Assembly: GCA_963971575.1 (NCBI GenBank) | Contig: OZ020617.1 | Span: forward strand, 16,825,403 to 16,889,402 | Length of the DNA: 64,000 bases | Origin: Liopterus haemorrhoidalis | Lineage: Eukaryota > Arthropoda > Insecta > Coleoptera > Dytiscidae | Reading direction: 5' to 3' | Shown here: positions 22,885-35,755 of the stretch, one piece after another | How positions within the stretch are numbered: position 1 is the first letter of the stretch | How the letters are laid out: each line of letters begins with the position of its first letter | Notes under the pieces: generated by a model | Told to the model about the DNA's origin: nothing | Database searches by the model: none | What the model saw: the letters and a program-made list of their open reading frames with translations, nothing else | Translations under genes and position numbers: made by a program

Positions 22885-22962
22885 CTATTATCATTGTTTA
22901 TAAACAATGATAATAGTATAGTACAAACTCTGATAGTGATCTATAGATCACTATCAGAGTTA
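22885..22962. repeat. Two adjacent perfect palindromes
   Basis: 22,885-22,918 is a 34-bp perfect palindrome centred on TTTATAAA. 22,927-22,962 is a 36-bp perfect palindrome centred on ATCTATAGAT. They are 8 bp apart. Confidence 0.85.
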
Positions 22963-23025
22963 ATACAAAGCAAATGCAGAAAAAAACGCTGGAAGATTTC
23001 GCTAATTATTTAAATTTTGTTTAAA

Positions 23026-24240
23026 AAAAAAAATAAATGACAGCTCTTAGTACACAAAAAACGAATAAAAATGATTATCAAAATCTGTTGATTTTAATTT
23101 GATATTATAGAACAATTATTCCCAGACATCCAGTACTATGTTGACTTCTTACATTTATTAAATACCTACAAAACGCTGAAATGTGTGAAAATTCAAACTT
23201 CACATCAACTTTTAGAAAAAGGATGTTTTTAATGTGTAATTTTTGCAAATTGCATTTTGTTCTGAACGATGGTGAGCAAGTTCCTGCGTAACGCCAAAAC
23301 GTTGCAATTTCTTAAGTGTCATCCACGTAAAGATTGGTAAATTCTACGTCAAAAGTCCAGCTCAAATTTATATTCTTATTTGCGATTAGACTGTAAATAA
23401 ATAATTGAAATTAAACATAAACTGTCATTGGAAAGTCATTTCCTTCTAGTCTCATCCGATGTTTTCTTATTTCGAAATAAGACATTGTTTTTCATACCAA
23501 GAAATTGATATTTTCTTCCTCTTTCACAGACATTATATTTCTTCTACAATTATAGAAATATACAATCATCAACCTGTTGTTATTCTGTATAAATATTAAT
23601 ATTGAGTCACTCTCACTATTTCCACTGTTTTTTCTCAGTTCCTCTTGCACACAATTAAAATATAAAAATGATTTCCTTTTTAGTGTTATTATTTAGATTT
23701 CCTTAGGTATTTCTGATCAATTATAGTATGTGGTAATATTGTGTGCATGTTTTGTACATCTGACAAATAGAAAAACTCGCCAAGGAGACATTGTATCGAC
23801 ACAGTCGCCCTAACAAACTTTTTACTACCCATTATCTTTTTATGAATCTCTAATATTCGTTTTGATTGTTTTATATTTTTTGCTGATGAGTAAAAATATG
23901 ATCTTCGTTCAAAGAAACCTGATTACCTGTATAACGTTAATTTATAATACGCTATGCATGAATGGATTTCGACGTTATGAAGCCACCCATGATAGACAGA
24001 CGTTAGTTTTCAATGTCAAATATTCTTGCTTTCAGTTCATTCTTGGATTACACAGGTCTCGGAAAATTTTGTTGATTTGGTAATTTTTTTTAATTCATGA
24101 TGTGTTGATTTTAAAAATTGATGTGATGTGTTAATTTTCACACATTTCAGCTTTTTTTAGATATTTACTTAGTGTAAGAAGCCAACAGAATGCTGGAAGT
24201 CTAGGACAATACATTTTCTATAATCACAATATTTACAGTT
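23026..24240. repeat. Two inverted family C tails
   Basis: 23,160-23,215 on the plus strand and 24,105-24,175 on the minus strand both carry the family C 3' end (ACCTACAAAACCCT-like, then GAAATGTGTGAAAATT, then CACATCA and a T run). The sequences just upstream of each (CTTCTTAC... and the TCCAGTACTATG/TCCAGCATTCTG block) also match, so two 3'-truncated-head copies face each other. Nothing coding lies between; the frame at 23,862-24,083 is not recognised. Confidence 0.55.
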
Positions 24241-24243
24241 TTT

Positions 24244-25131
24244 TAGGATTATATAGGTATGGCCACCAAAAAACCCTTATGTCACTCAATCATGTGAATC
24301 ATCAAAAACGTGTCTGTCTGTCGGTACGGTAGAAATTGTAGCCAAACGTCTTAACATAAAAAGTAGAAGTTTGGCATGCTTATATAACTCTTTGACCCAC
24401 TTGAAAGAAAAATACTGATAATTTTAAAACATACATCCCTAGACAAATATAAACAAATATGTATTTAATAAAAAAATATATTTTTTTAATATTTTGAGTG
24501 ACATATCAAATGAAACCTCTTAATGCATGAATCAACAAGCAAAATTTTATTTTTGAAAATACATTTTTTATGCGATTTTTGCCAAAAATATGAAAAAAAA
24601 TGTCTCCCAAAAAAATCTGCCAGAGAAGTTGATATAAAAATTTGAAAAAAATCTCAATAAGGAATATTGCTAGAAACCGGAATAGTTCAACAGGACTTTT
24701 TGCTCAAATTAGTTTTTCGAAAAGTGTCGATTTTTTGTGTTGATAAGAAAAATAAAAATTTTGGCATGGAAATTTTCAAAGAATAAAAATTATCCTGGCT
24801 GATTGCCAAAGCAGCAAAGGCCATTAAAAAAAAAAAAAAGAAAAATAATTTTTTCTTTATTAACTTTATTGTGGGGTATAAAAAAAAGCTCTTAGAACGT
24901 AGATTAAGGAACTAAAAGTAGTTTTTTAAAAATAGTTTCGTTTGACACGAATTTAGTCAAAGATATCCTAAAAAAGTTAGTTCCGCACTCTTTTACCGAC
25001 GGGGTTAAACTAAAAATCTGTACCAAATATAGGTAATGTACATTGATCTGAGTCAGAAATATACAAGAGAAATTTTTTGTATTTATGGCAAAGATAGTAT
25101 GTCTATTTTTGAAATTATGAATGTAATAAAA
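24244..25131 (+). mobile_element. DINE-1/HINE-like element, family C (head and body)
   Basis: Begins with a degenerate AGGATTATATAGGTATGGCC...AAAACCC hairpin, then GTCTGTCTGTC and the conserved body (ATTGTAGCCAAACG, TTGACCCAC). It shares long stretches with 42,390-43,200 and 57,963-58,490. The 3' end is lost or displaced by family A at 25,132. Confidence 0.6.
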
Positions 25132-26324
<1,193 letters not shown>

Positions 26325-26383
26325 TAACATTGAGTTGATATGTGTAGACACTACGCGTATAAACACCACATTACGCTCTATAC

Positions 26384-26702
26384 CAGCGTTGCCCAATCTT
26401 TTTTTCATGGCAGACCGGCAAGCGACCTAGAAAAAATTTGCGGACCGGCAAGTTTAGAATGCAACGTGAAGCGCAAAATTATTACAAGCGATGAGCAAAA
26501 AAGAAAGTCTTCACCTCCAAAATGTAAGTGATAAAGAAAAAAAAAAGTAAAGGTCTTCACCTTCAAAATGTAAGTGATGAGCAAAACAAAGGTCTTCCCC
26601 TCCAGACTACAAACCCGGAGATTTTGAAATAAAATCTCGCGGACCAGCAAAAAAATTTCACGGACCGGTGTCGGTCCGAGGACCGGCGGTTGGGAAACGC
26701 TG
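26384..26702. mobile_element. hAT-like MITE, CAGCGTT termini
   Basis: Termini CAGCGTTGCCCAATC and CAGCGTTTCCCAACCG (complement), with rich GACCGG content at both ends. The flanking octamers do not match, so the TSD is eroded or the copy is chimeric. Contains two tandem copies of an AAAGTCTTCACCTCCAAAATG-like block, varying between copies. Confidence 0.6.
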
Positions 26703-27154
26703 CGTGTAGTGTGTAGCGTTCAGTTATTTTATCATACTATTAAACTTTGTGATTAAACCTATTGTTTGAATTACCTATTTAGATTTTTATTTTTAAGGTA
26801 TCAAAGCAGAATAAATCATTTATATTAATGAAATACATATAAATCAAATAACAAATTGTTAATAATGAGAAATGCGTTTATGAAATTCTAAAAATAAAAC
26901 TATTTATCCATATATTTCTTATTAATTTAATGACGAGTTGAATACGATATAATTTTATTTAAAAAAAATAAATGAAAGCTCTTAGTACTCTAATAACGAA
27001 TAAAAGTGATTATCAAAAAACTGTTTATTTTGATGTGATTCTAAAACAGATATTCCTAAACATCCAGTATTATGTTGGCTTCTTACTCTTATTAAATACA
27101 TACATTAAATAAATACAGTGTATTTGGCTCACATTTCAATACATACATTAAACA
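26703..27154. other. Unassigned; family C-related tract
   Basis: About 26,960-27,100 resembles the sequence upstream of the family C tails (AGCTCTTAGTACTC, CATCCAGTATTATG). No gene. Confidence 0.4.
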
Positions 27155-27697
27155 TTAATAGTGTATGTAGCTCTAGTGTTACTACGCAGCAGACAATATC
27201 AAATTGGTTCGCCAAATTTCGTACAGGTAACTTAAAAAAAAATCCTGGCTCATCAATCACAGCAAAAATATACTGCAACCAACTGGACGAAATGATGCAA
27301 AAACTTAAAGAAAAACAGCCTAGATTGGTCAACAGATCGACTCCTATCTTATTACATGACAACGCTAGACCACACACTGCACAAATGACTGTGGCAAAAC
27401 TACAGGAATTGGAGTTGGAACTTCTTCATCATTCTCCATACTCTTCTGCAATTTGGACAACTTTTTAATAAGAAAACAGTTGAATTCCGACAATGCTATA
27501 AAACTGGCCTTCCAGGAATTCATTGAGTCTCGTCCGGCAGGGTTTTATACCACCGGCCTGAACAACCTGCCGCTTAAATGGCAAAAGTGTATAGACAATA
27601 TGGGTGCATATTTTGATGAATAAAATAATTCCTTATATTTGTAAGTTATCAACCAACTTTGTCTTTTTTTCTACAAAAATCATCCTTGACGACCTAA
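27155..27697 (+). mobile_element. Deleted mariner copy (left end missing)
   Basis: The right terminus, complement TTAGGTCGTCAAGGATG, is followed by TA (27,698-27,699). The same terminus family bounds 53,982-54,847. The left end is absent and the interior is deleted. Confidence 0.75.
27170..27623 (+). pseudogene. mariner transposase with internal deletions
   Basis: Retains QTISNWFAKFRTGNLK (HTH end), then jumps to YCNQLDEMMQKLKEKQPRL and the second catalytic Asp in LLHDNARPHTAQM. A short deletion relative to the 54-kb copy removes the DLAPTDYHFF segment and with it the third catalytic Asp, and shifts the frame. The C-terminal tail (GFYTTGLNNLPLKWQK, then CIDNMG) remains in another frame and stops at 27,621-27,623. 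Cannot be active. Confidence 0.8.
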
Positions 27698-27707
27698 TAT
27701 ATATATA

Positions 27708-28533
27708 TACACTCATACCTCGCTTTACGGCCTAGATACGTTCCGGGAAAGTTGGCCGCAAAGCGAAAAGCCGTATAACGAATAAATTATTTTGATATAA
27801 ACCTATATAAATTCAATAGGATCGGTTCCAATTTTTTATAAAATAACGTAGATTTTAGTTTAAAATGCGTTTTTTCCTTTATATGTATTTCATTTAAAAA
27901 TGCTTACATATACAATAAAAATACGTAACAAGTACATATTGTCATCATCACTTTCCGCTGTTGTGGATTGACCTGGTTTAAAAAATGTGTCCAACGTTGT
28001 TTGTCTTGCCTTGCTTTCTGCTTCTTCTTGCAGTTCTTTATAACAGCTAATGGTTGAGGTAATTCCTGGAGAAACTTTAGCGCTGCGTTCTACGTCGGGA
28101 TCATTTTGAAGAAGGATGTTTATTATTTGTTCGATATAAGAAAGCGCATTTGACAAGTTCTTTGTTGTTAGCTGTTTGCATACAGCAGGCTCTGGCTCCT
28201 CATCAAGTGCTCGTTCTGCTTCTAATTGGATAAGTTCCTCGTCTGAAATGGGTTCTCTATCAGCATCTAGTAAATCAAGCACATCACCTTCTTCCAAATC
28301 CTCAAAACCAAGATCATTTGCTAGGTTTAATATGGTTTGTCGAATTTGAGAAAGAGAATCAACTTCAGGATTATAAATTTTTATGTATTCTGGCCATATT
28401 TTTTCAATTTTTTTTTTTTTTTAGCCCGTATAATGAAACATTTTGGGCTGTAAATTGAAAAAGTGCCATAATTAAAGAAGGCCGTTATATCGAAAAGCCG
28501 TATAAAGAGCGGCCGTATAGCGAGGTATGAGTG
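27708..28533 (-). mobile_element. Tigger/pogo-like element, internally deleted
   Basis: Inverted termini CACTCATACCTCGCTTTACG and CACTCATACCTCGCTATACG (complement) with TA on both sides (27,706-27,707 and 28,534-28,535). 826 bp. Its left TA region adjoins the mariner at 27,697. Carries only the transposase C-terminus. Confidence 0.85.
27890..28412 (-). pseudogene. Tigger-type transposase C-terminus
   Basis: The minus strand reads EKIWPEYIKIYN...IRQTILNLANDLGFEDL, then an acidic stretch DVLDLLDADREPISDEEL and a tail ending near ARQTTLDTFFKP. This is the usual shape of the end of Tigger/jerky-type transposases (Trp-rich end of the DDE domain, then an acidic tail with a FFKP-like end). The DNA-binding and catalytic domains are deleted, so this is a non-autonomous remnant. 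The frame is open for at least 135 residues. Confidence 0.65.
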
Positions 28534-28793
28534 TATATATATATATATATATATAAAATATTTACATTTATAAATTTTCGCCTTTGTAACGTAGCTGCCG
28601 CCAGCGAATGCTTTCTCTGCATAATTAGTCTTCGACGTACGTTTATAATCTCGCTCTCGAGTGCATGCATATTCATGTATTCATGCTATCTCATACTAAT
28701 ATTCTCTTGGTTCTTTATATCAGTTTATATTTTAATATATATTTTTTTTAAATTAACAAATTGAAAAAAACATGCCCTTCATTGACGTTAGAG

Positions 28794-29641
28794 CAGGGGT
28801 TCTTAAACTTAAGCAGTCCGAGGACCCCCTCTTGAACAACATTTTCTTTGTGGACCCCATCCCAACCCTAGTCATTTTACGTCGATCTTGAGACTTAATT
28901 TGTGTCTCAATAATCTCATAGGCACTACGTTATAATAAATATTGGTAAAATGTATCGCTGGTTATTTTAATAAATGGTGTTGCGCATTTATTGAGAAGTG
29001 ACATTACCGTTGGCAGCGCTGTACTTCAAGGCAATATGTCTGTCGTGTCTAGTATTCAGCTGTCAATATGCTAACAGCGAACAGGTTAATTTAAGCACAG
29101 TACATTTTTATTTTATGAAAATGTATCTATCGACATTCTAACAAACCAGTGGCGAAAGGAAACCTCCGCTAGACTTGCCCTCCCATAAAAATAATATTTA
29201 AAAAAAAATGTAAACTAAAAAAAAAAAATTTTTTTTAAATATTTAGATAAATCTTGCTTTACTAGTTACGAATTAATTATCATGACCATGGAAACGTTAC
29301 ATATAAGTATGAAAAAATTGAGACTTGGAAAAATTTTAAATAATTTTACAAAAATTTTTCGAAATTTTTTGTTTTATCAAAAAACGTCTCAAATAAAAGT
29401 TATTAGTTATTGCATTTATAGTAACTTTTGTTCAATAAATTTTTTCGAAATATTTTTCTGTTGCTAAATATTCGCAAAAATATTAAAATCGACACGAGTA
29501 AACTCCCATTTCTAGTCAACCGATTTTCATAAAAAACAATAGGGTTCTTCCTATTTAATAGGAGAATTTTTAAGTACCAGAACGAACTCTTTAAGTTAAA
29601 CCGTTTTTGAGTTATCGTGTATACACACAGACACACAGACA

Positions 29642-29696
<55 letters not shown>

Positions 29697-30341
29697 GGAC
29701 GGCACTTCGAAAATAGGTTTTTTGGATTCCCTGGACCATGAAACGTGGTCATCCGTCAAAATCTCGACATCGAAAATTTTCGCGATTACAATACTTGCCC
29801 CTTATATATTAAGGTCGGGCAAGTAAAAACACTAAAACATATGCAATAATTTCAAACAGTACTACAGTCGCGTAGTACAATATTTGACCACCAAACTGCG
29901 TATCCGAGCGTGTCAGTTCTCAATAGAGATGATCATTTTTATTAGCATATAGAATAAAAAACATAAAATGAATAAAAACAATAGTAAAAAGAATTAAAAA
30001 AGTTACAAATTATAATATGTTTAACTAATACAAACATTTCTTGGCCAAATATTGGTCAAAATAGATCTTATTATAATATGTTTTCTGTAAATAATTTGCA
30101 GTTGAAAAAAATAATTCAATTTTTACTAATTACTGTTTAATTATGTCAATAACTAGTTACTTAACTTAGGTAACAACAAATACAAAAAGTTTTGACCATG
30201 TAGGATTTTTATTAAATGAGTTATTTGAATAAAAGCGAAAAGTTGGGGGATGTAAAGTTAAGGTCAAAATTGTTTCGCGGACCCCCGGTAATGGCTACTC
30301 GGACTACCAGGGGTCCGCGGACCACAGTTTAAGAACCGCTG
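28794..30341. mobile_element. hAT-type element with family A insertion
   Basis: Termini CAGGGGTTCTTAAACTTAAG and CAGCGGTTCTTAAACTGTGG (complement); perfect 8-bp TSD CGTTAGAG (28,786-28,793 and 30,342-30,349). No transposase is recognised. Part of its interior (about 29,000-29,140 and 29,830-29,930) recurs at 52,640-53,480, which shows the empty site of the nested element. Confidence 0.85.
29144..29829 (-). mobile_element. DINE-1/HINE-like element, family A copy 3
   Basis: Same body as 25,132-26,324, with an AC tract of only about 50 bp (29,644-29,692). The related unfilled sequence near 53,360-53,390 (TTCTAACAAAAAATC) indicates insertion in an A/T run with no longer target duplication. Confidence 0.75.
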
Positions 30342-30349
30342 CGTTAGAG

Positions 30350-31488
30350 CATACTAATTTAAGATACTTCCTATGGCCAGCTACGTCGCTAAAGGGTGGC
30401 GTTTGAAACTGTTTAATATATAATAATTAATAATTTTCTTATGGAGTAAAATTTTATTATTATTTATTTATTTATTTATTTCTTTGTTTCATTCTACAAA
30501 TCTATTCTAGTCGGAGCAGTAGCGGCGCTAGCTCTTAAAATATGGGGGGGGCAGGAAATTTTTAAGTAAAATTTGGGGTGGCCAAATACAAGTGATGACC
30601 TAAAAAAAAGGTCCTCTCTTCTAAAATACATTTTTCTCTAAACAATTCTGGGAGCCCCCCACCCCACCCCGCTAGCACCACCACTGAGTGTGACCCTCGT
30701 ACTTATATTCGTATGAAGTACATTAAAACATTTCGAATAAGAGGAAATAAAAAGTAGACGAGAGGTGAGCTCTCTATCAGATTTTTTGTTAGAGTGCTTC
30801 GTTAAACAAGTTAATAATTTCTACCTGCATTTACAATTGATTCTTCTCAAAGAAATACCGCGCGGACTTCCTAATGTTAAACTCTTCAGTTACATCGATT
30901 TCCAATTGTATATGCGGGTTATGTAATACCGTTTATAAAAACGATTTAACAACAAAGTTTTTTATTGAATCAATTATCTATTACTTCTATTACTTCTATA
31001 TATAATAAATAATAAACAATGTATTCTCCACATTTTTAATAGGGTTAATGTTAATTATTTATAAAATTAGATGTGTACAAAAGTTTTAATCTTATGAGGA
31101 TTCGTAGGTACGACCAAGAAACCCTTAAGCTGCGTTCACAACCTTTTAAATTAATACTTATACTCATGAATTAAAATTAAGCATTTACTAGCTACAAACC
31201 CTTACGTTAGTTTATAATTGACGCATGCGCAGTAAGCAATTGTCTTAACCTGAAAATTTTTATGAATATATTTTTCTGTTTTGATCCATATCTTTCTAAT
31301 TTCTATGAGCACAGATATAAATTTTCCCTCTATTTTAATTCTTTTCAAAACTATGTAACACTCAAAACATCATTAGCAATTATAAACATCTGTCAAATAT
31401 CGATCGATAAAGTAGAAAACAATAGAAATTTATCAATAAAATGCTGTCAGTGTCTTAATATCTTAATTTACATTGTGAACACAACTTA
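30350..31488. other. Mostly unassigned; short MITE inside
   Basis: No gene. 31,086-31,130 is a degenerate family C head (GATTCGTAGGTACGACCAAG). The frame at 31,262-31,519 is not recognised. Confidence 0.4.
30517..30686. mobile_element. Short hAT-like MITE, CAGTAGCGGCGC termini
   Basis: 170 bp with inverted ends CAGTAGCGGCGCTAGC and CAGTGGTGGTGCTAGC (complement) and G/C homopolymers inside each end. The flanking octamers match only partly. Confidence 0.6.
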
Positions 31489-31882
31489 CAGTCTGTTCCA
31501 AACGGTTAAGCGGAACTAAATGGGAATTTAGTTCTTTTAGGTTGTCACGAGAAGGGACCTTGTTTGGGATATTTCATTTTTCACGTTGGGATGTCAAAAT
31601 TTAAAATTCCAACAATGAAACCATGGAAACGAATGACATATGTCATAATTAAATATTTTTTTTAGATATTTTAATGACAAAAACATAAATAAATGGGAAA
31701 TTTGTATTAAGAATGACACAAAAAATCAAAATATAAAGAAAATGATATTAACCTTAACCAAAAAATGTTTATTGTAAGTATGATTTACAAAGCTTAAACA
31801 AAACGGCCGAAAGGTACGATTTAAACGATGAAAGTAACTAGATTGCAAAATCTAGTTCCGCTTAAGCGCTTGGAACAGACTG
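31489..31882. mobile_element. CAGTCTGTTCC MITE, complete copy
   Basis: 394 bp with termini CAGTCTGTTCCAAACGG and CAGTCTGTTCCAAGCGC (complement); TA at 31,487-31,488 and 31,883-31,884. Inverted relative to 12,724-13,131. Confidence 0.88.
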
Positions 31883-31932
31883 TAGTTTCTACGTACCTAC
31901 AAATTTAATGTTACGTATTAATTTAACTAAGG

Positions 31933-32712
31933 TAGGGCTGCCATAATTGTCGGACTACTGACCGAGACCCCCCCCCCCCAAAACAACTTAAAAAAAACTT
32001 TTATCAACAATAATACCTTTATTATAAAAAATTGCACAATATTTTAAAAAAATAAAAAAATTTAAAGACAAAAAAAAATAATTAAAGTAGAGATTGATAA
32101 TAGGTATTCCAAGAGCAAAACGTTGGGATCAATGGTGAATCATTTTGGAACACTCAGTTCGACTGGAAAAATTTGATGTTTTTTTTTTGTGGATGCGTCT
32201 TGATCAAATCTAAAATAATATAATATAAATTAATGGGCGATTCAATTTAATAAAACCAAATAGAACCTTACATTCCATTCTTCTCTTGCCTTTACTCTCC
32301 CCATTCCCCGACTTCGGTGGCTTCTTTATCATCGCTTTTCTTTGCCCAATCATACTTCTCCGATGTTTTCGTTTTTTGGAGCAGTTCTTTTTCCCCTTTT
32401 ATATAATTATAGAATTCAATGCATGACATTTTATAATTTAAAACACAAATCAACATAATTTAAGCGCATATCAACATTAGACACTAGCTGACTGGTACTC
32501 GGCATTACTCCGGAACATTTCGGACCTCGAATCTGTTATATAATTTATATATAGTATGTATATATGTATATGTACAATATTATCGAAAAATAATTTTTTA
32601 ATATGCATAAATTTTAAATCGACCGGGACAAATGACTCTTGTACCGGGACACTGGGACACAAACCTCAAAACCGGGACATGTCCCGGTGTACCGGGACGT
32701 ATGGCAGCCCTA
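31933..32712. mobile_element. hAT-type element, TAGGGCTGCCATA termini
   Basis: 780 bp with termini TAGGGCTGCCATAATTGTC and TAGGGCTGCCATACGTCCC (complement); perfect 8-bp TSD AACTAAGG (31,925-31,932 and 32,713-32,720). Inserted within the terminal bases of another hAT. No transposase recognised. Confidence 0.85.
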
Positions 32713-32954
32713 AACTAAGGTGACCCTATTTTTTAGTTCAAAATTCGGGACGGGAGCTCATTGACGGGGGGGGGGGGGGAAGTTGATTATACAAATTTAA
32801 TTGTTTATTTTTTTAAATACAAATTATGTACAATAAATAATTATAATTTGCAATAAATAAGAATTTACAATCACAGATAATTAACTTATATTATTAAAGG
32901 AACATTATTGTATATATTATTAAAATCACAGTATTTTTTAAATTAATTCAAAAT

Positions 32955-33180
32955 TTATTCATTAAAATTACTCAGTAGAAAAGTTTTTATATTTTTCCGA
33001 ACTATTGATCTTTTTAAGTGGATCTTTTTTGCTTTGAAGCATTTTATAAAAATCCGCAAATCACAGTTTTCTCCATAATTTACTTTAATCAGTAATATTG
33101 CTTTTAATGTGTCTACATCAAAATGAGTCTTGTCACTTGCCCAAAAGCTGTTCATCAAAGAAAATACCCTTTCGATAGAT
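32955..33180 (-). pseudogene. hAT transposase C-terminal dimerisation domain
   Basis: The minus strand reads KSIERVFSLMNSFWASDKTH followed by FDVDTLKAILLIKVNY and CDLRIFIKCFKAKKIHL. This is the conserved C-terminal hAT block (E-R-x-F-S-x-M-N, then V-x-T-L-K-A, then F-Y/I-x-F-hydrophobic). The frame is cut upstream by the family B insertion at 33,181. The catalytic domain is not found. Confidence 0.72.
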
Positions 33181-33656
33181 TTTTTACCGACCGCCAACAT
33201 ATATAAGGGAGGTATTGTGATCATACCGATTTTGACATTTCGAGATTTCGATGGATCTCCACGAATTGAATTCCCTACATAACGTTTTGACTATTTTTAG
33301 AATTTTGTCTGTCAGTCTGTCTGTCTGTTGGTTTATCTGTCTGTCCGTGTACACGTGCAGAGCAAATTCGGCTAAAAGGATTTTTATGAAACTTAACATT
33401 TAAGCTTTTGACATCAATGGCACGAGTTGATCAACTTTTGCTAAAAATCGGTTAACTGGAAATGACAGTTTACTCGTGTCGGCTTTAAAATTTTTGTGAA
33501 TATTTCACAACAGAGAAATATTTCGAAAAAATGTATTTAACAAAAGTTGCTATAAATGCTAGCAACAAGCTATTTGAGACATTTTTTGATAAAGCAGCAT
33601 AAATTAAACAAGTACTTTGAGATGGCGGTCGGTCCTGTGGTGTCCACAGCTGATTT
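33181..33656 (+). mobile_element. DINE-1/HINE-like element, family B copy 3
   Basis: 5' TTTTTTACCGACCGCC, a GTCTGTCT repeat, GTACACGTGCAGAGC, then GGCGGTCGGTCC and the hairpin CTGTGGTGTCCACAG ending in a T run. The homologous hAT at 13,850 shows the empty site as an uninterrupted T run, so insertion was into T's without a longer TSD. Confidence 0.78.
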
Positions 33657-33903
33657 TTTTAGTTCAAGTCTTGTAAAAATAATTTTAGTTGAAGCACATT
33701 AAATATAAATATTGAAAATAAGTTTCTTTTCTAAAATCGGGACACTAGGCGGAAATTCGGGACTATCCCGGCAAATTCGGAACGTATGATCACCTTAAAT
33801 TTAACGTTAATTCTAATTTCTAATTTCGAGGTTGTGAATGCAGCATTCCCTCACTCTTGTATCGTGTCAACATGTGACGTATACGAATTACGACGATTCG
33901 CAC

Positions 33904-34290
33904 TTACAACCTCCTCTTTTCAAGGTTTTGTAGGTATGACCAAAAACCTTTATACTGTCACTCATGTCTTGTCTGTCTGTCTACCTGTCTGTACGGTATT
34001 TATGACGAAACTGCTAGACCTAGAGAGTTGAAATTTGAAATACATATACAGTCTTTGACCCGCATATAGGAAAAATGCTATAACTTAAAAAATAAATTAT
34101 GTGGTGTGAATTTTTACACATTTCAGGGTTTTGTTGGTATTTAATAAGTGTAAGAAGCCATCAGAATGCTGGATGTTGAGACATATTTTTCTATTATCAC
34201 ATCAAAATTTACAGCTTTTTGATAATCGTTTTTATTCGTTATTTGAGTACTAAGAGCTTCCATTTAATTGTTTAACAAAATTTAACTAAA
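33904..34290. repeat. Family C head joined to inverted family C tail
   Basis: 33,904-34,075 (+) has AGGTTTTGTAGGTATGACC...AAAAACC, a GTCT repeat and the body. It meets at about 34,085 a minus-strand 3' end (GTGTGAATTTTTACACATTTC, AGGGTTTTGTTGGT). Confidence 0.6.
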
Positions 34291-34524
34291 AAATATATTG
34301 ATAAATTACTCCAGTTTTGTTTGCTTTTTAATTGCTGATATGTATTTCTCACTATTAACAATGTGTTATTTGTTTTATAAGTATTTCTCTACTATAAATA
34401 ATTTATTCATCTTTGATACCTTAAAAAGAAAAAACTAAAGTACCTAATTCAAACAATAGGTTGAAATGTCATGACGTATAATAATAGGAGGAGCTTATAG
34501 AATACTGCACACTACACTCTACAT

Positions 34525-35008
34525 CAGCGGTTTCCAAACTTTGTTCAGTAACGACCCTCTTAGAAAAAACTCCATCCCATCCAAAAAAGCCCCCCCCCCC
34601 TATTTAGGAAATTTATAAACAATTTGTAAATAATTTCTTTATTGAAATAATAATCACAAAAGTAGCAAAAATATGTAATGTAAATAGTTTCTCTAATTCC
34701 TAAATATTTATTTTCACAACATAAATCACGAAAATCATATAAAAATAAATTATATTAATATATAATAGAAATTAAAAATGCAATAAAAATTAATTTTAAT
34801 GTGAACTATGGGCTTGTTTCTTCGCACATAATTCGTTAAATCGCGGTTTATATGAAGAAAGAGCCACTATATTTCGTCTTTCACTATTAACCGTGCGCGA
34901 TATTATGTTTTAATAACAGCTAATGTGGAAAATCCTGCGACCCGCGACCCCCTGGTGTATCTTGTACGACCCCCAAGGGGGTCGCGCCCCCCACTTTGGT
35001 AACCGCTG
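34525..35008. mobile_element. hAT-type MITE, CAGCGGTTTCCAAAC termini
   Basis: 484 bp with termini CAGCGGTTTCCAAACTTTG and CAGCGGTTACCAAAGTGGGG (complement). Near-perfect 8-bp TSDs CTCTACAT (34,517-34,524) and CTCTACAC (35,009-35,016). No gene. Confidence 0.85.
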
Positions 35009-35016
35009 CTCTACAC

Positions 35017-35566
35017 TAAATTTGATTCTCATCTGTTAAAAATTAATGTTTTATTAAATTTTTAATTTCAAAAAGACACACACTACCTTAGCCATAAATA
35101 CAAAAAATCCAAAACATTATTAGACATAATTTAGAAATGAATTAAGAAATAATTAATTTATTAGATCAATGTACATTACTAAAAATTTTATCATATTTTT
35201 AATTTAACCCCTTTGCGTTAAATGGTGCGGGAGAATGATTTTTATAATCATTTTTGGAAAATCGTATTAAAATAAAAAAACGTCTCTTTATTGCTGAATA
35301 TACTTCTTAAGAGCTTTCTTTTGATAAAACACAATAAATTAAAAAATAGATATATACTTTCTTCAACGATACAAAAAATCGACATTTTTCGAAAAACTAA
35401 TCTGATCAAAAATTCCTGTTGAACAATTGAACAAGATAAGGTGAGGAACAAGACATATTTTTGGTGAAAATCCCATTAAAAAAATGATTTTGTGTTTATC
35501 TACGCATGAAGAGGTGCAATTTGATAAGGACGTAGAGACTTAAGCGCTGCCTAATAACCAGATGCC
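35017..35566. other. Unassigned A+T-rich stretch
   Basis: About 35,220-35,460 matches, in reverse complement, parts of the family C body (GATCAAAAATTCCTGTTGAAC). No gene. Confidence 0.4.
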
Positions 35567-35755
35567 GGTCGCTACGGTCTAGTGGTCAGCTCATTTGACT
35601 GCTAACCATGGTGGCTTGGGTTCGAATCCCGGTGCTGGCATAGATGTTTGTATTTGTCATAAAATTATTAAAGTATCTAAAATTAAAATAAAAAATATAC
35701 TGATTAATGGCCATCAGTAGCTAAGACCAAAAATTATATTTAAAAAAAACATCAG
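35567..35755 (+). mobile_element. tRNA-headed SINE
   Basis: GGTCGCTACGGTCTAGTGGT (A-box region) and GGGTTCGAATCCCGG (B box) with a GACTGCTAACC anticodon-arm-like segment. This is followed by TTTGTATTTGTC, a body and an A-rich end. The body and tail argue for a SINE rather than a free tRNA gene. Confidence 0.65.

Larger units (their letters stand above)
31928..33797 (-). mobile_element. hAT element (GGTGACC family) with two nested insertions
   Basis: The left end TAAGG is cut after 5 bp by another hAT and resumes at 32,721 as TGACCCTATTTTTTAG. The right end is the complement of TAAGGTGATCATACG. Perfect 8-bp TSD AATTTAAC lies just left of 31,928 and at 33,798-33,805. A family B element is at 33,181-33,656. 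It carries the hAT C-terminal coding remnant. Confidence 0.8.

Noticed and set aside
35567..35640. Free-standing tRNA-Ser gene
   Set aside because: The boxes are good, but the sequence continues into a SINE-like body and A-rich tail; cloverleaf pairing is not convincing by eye.
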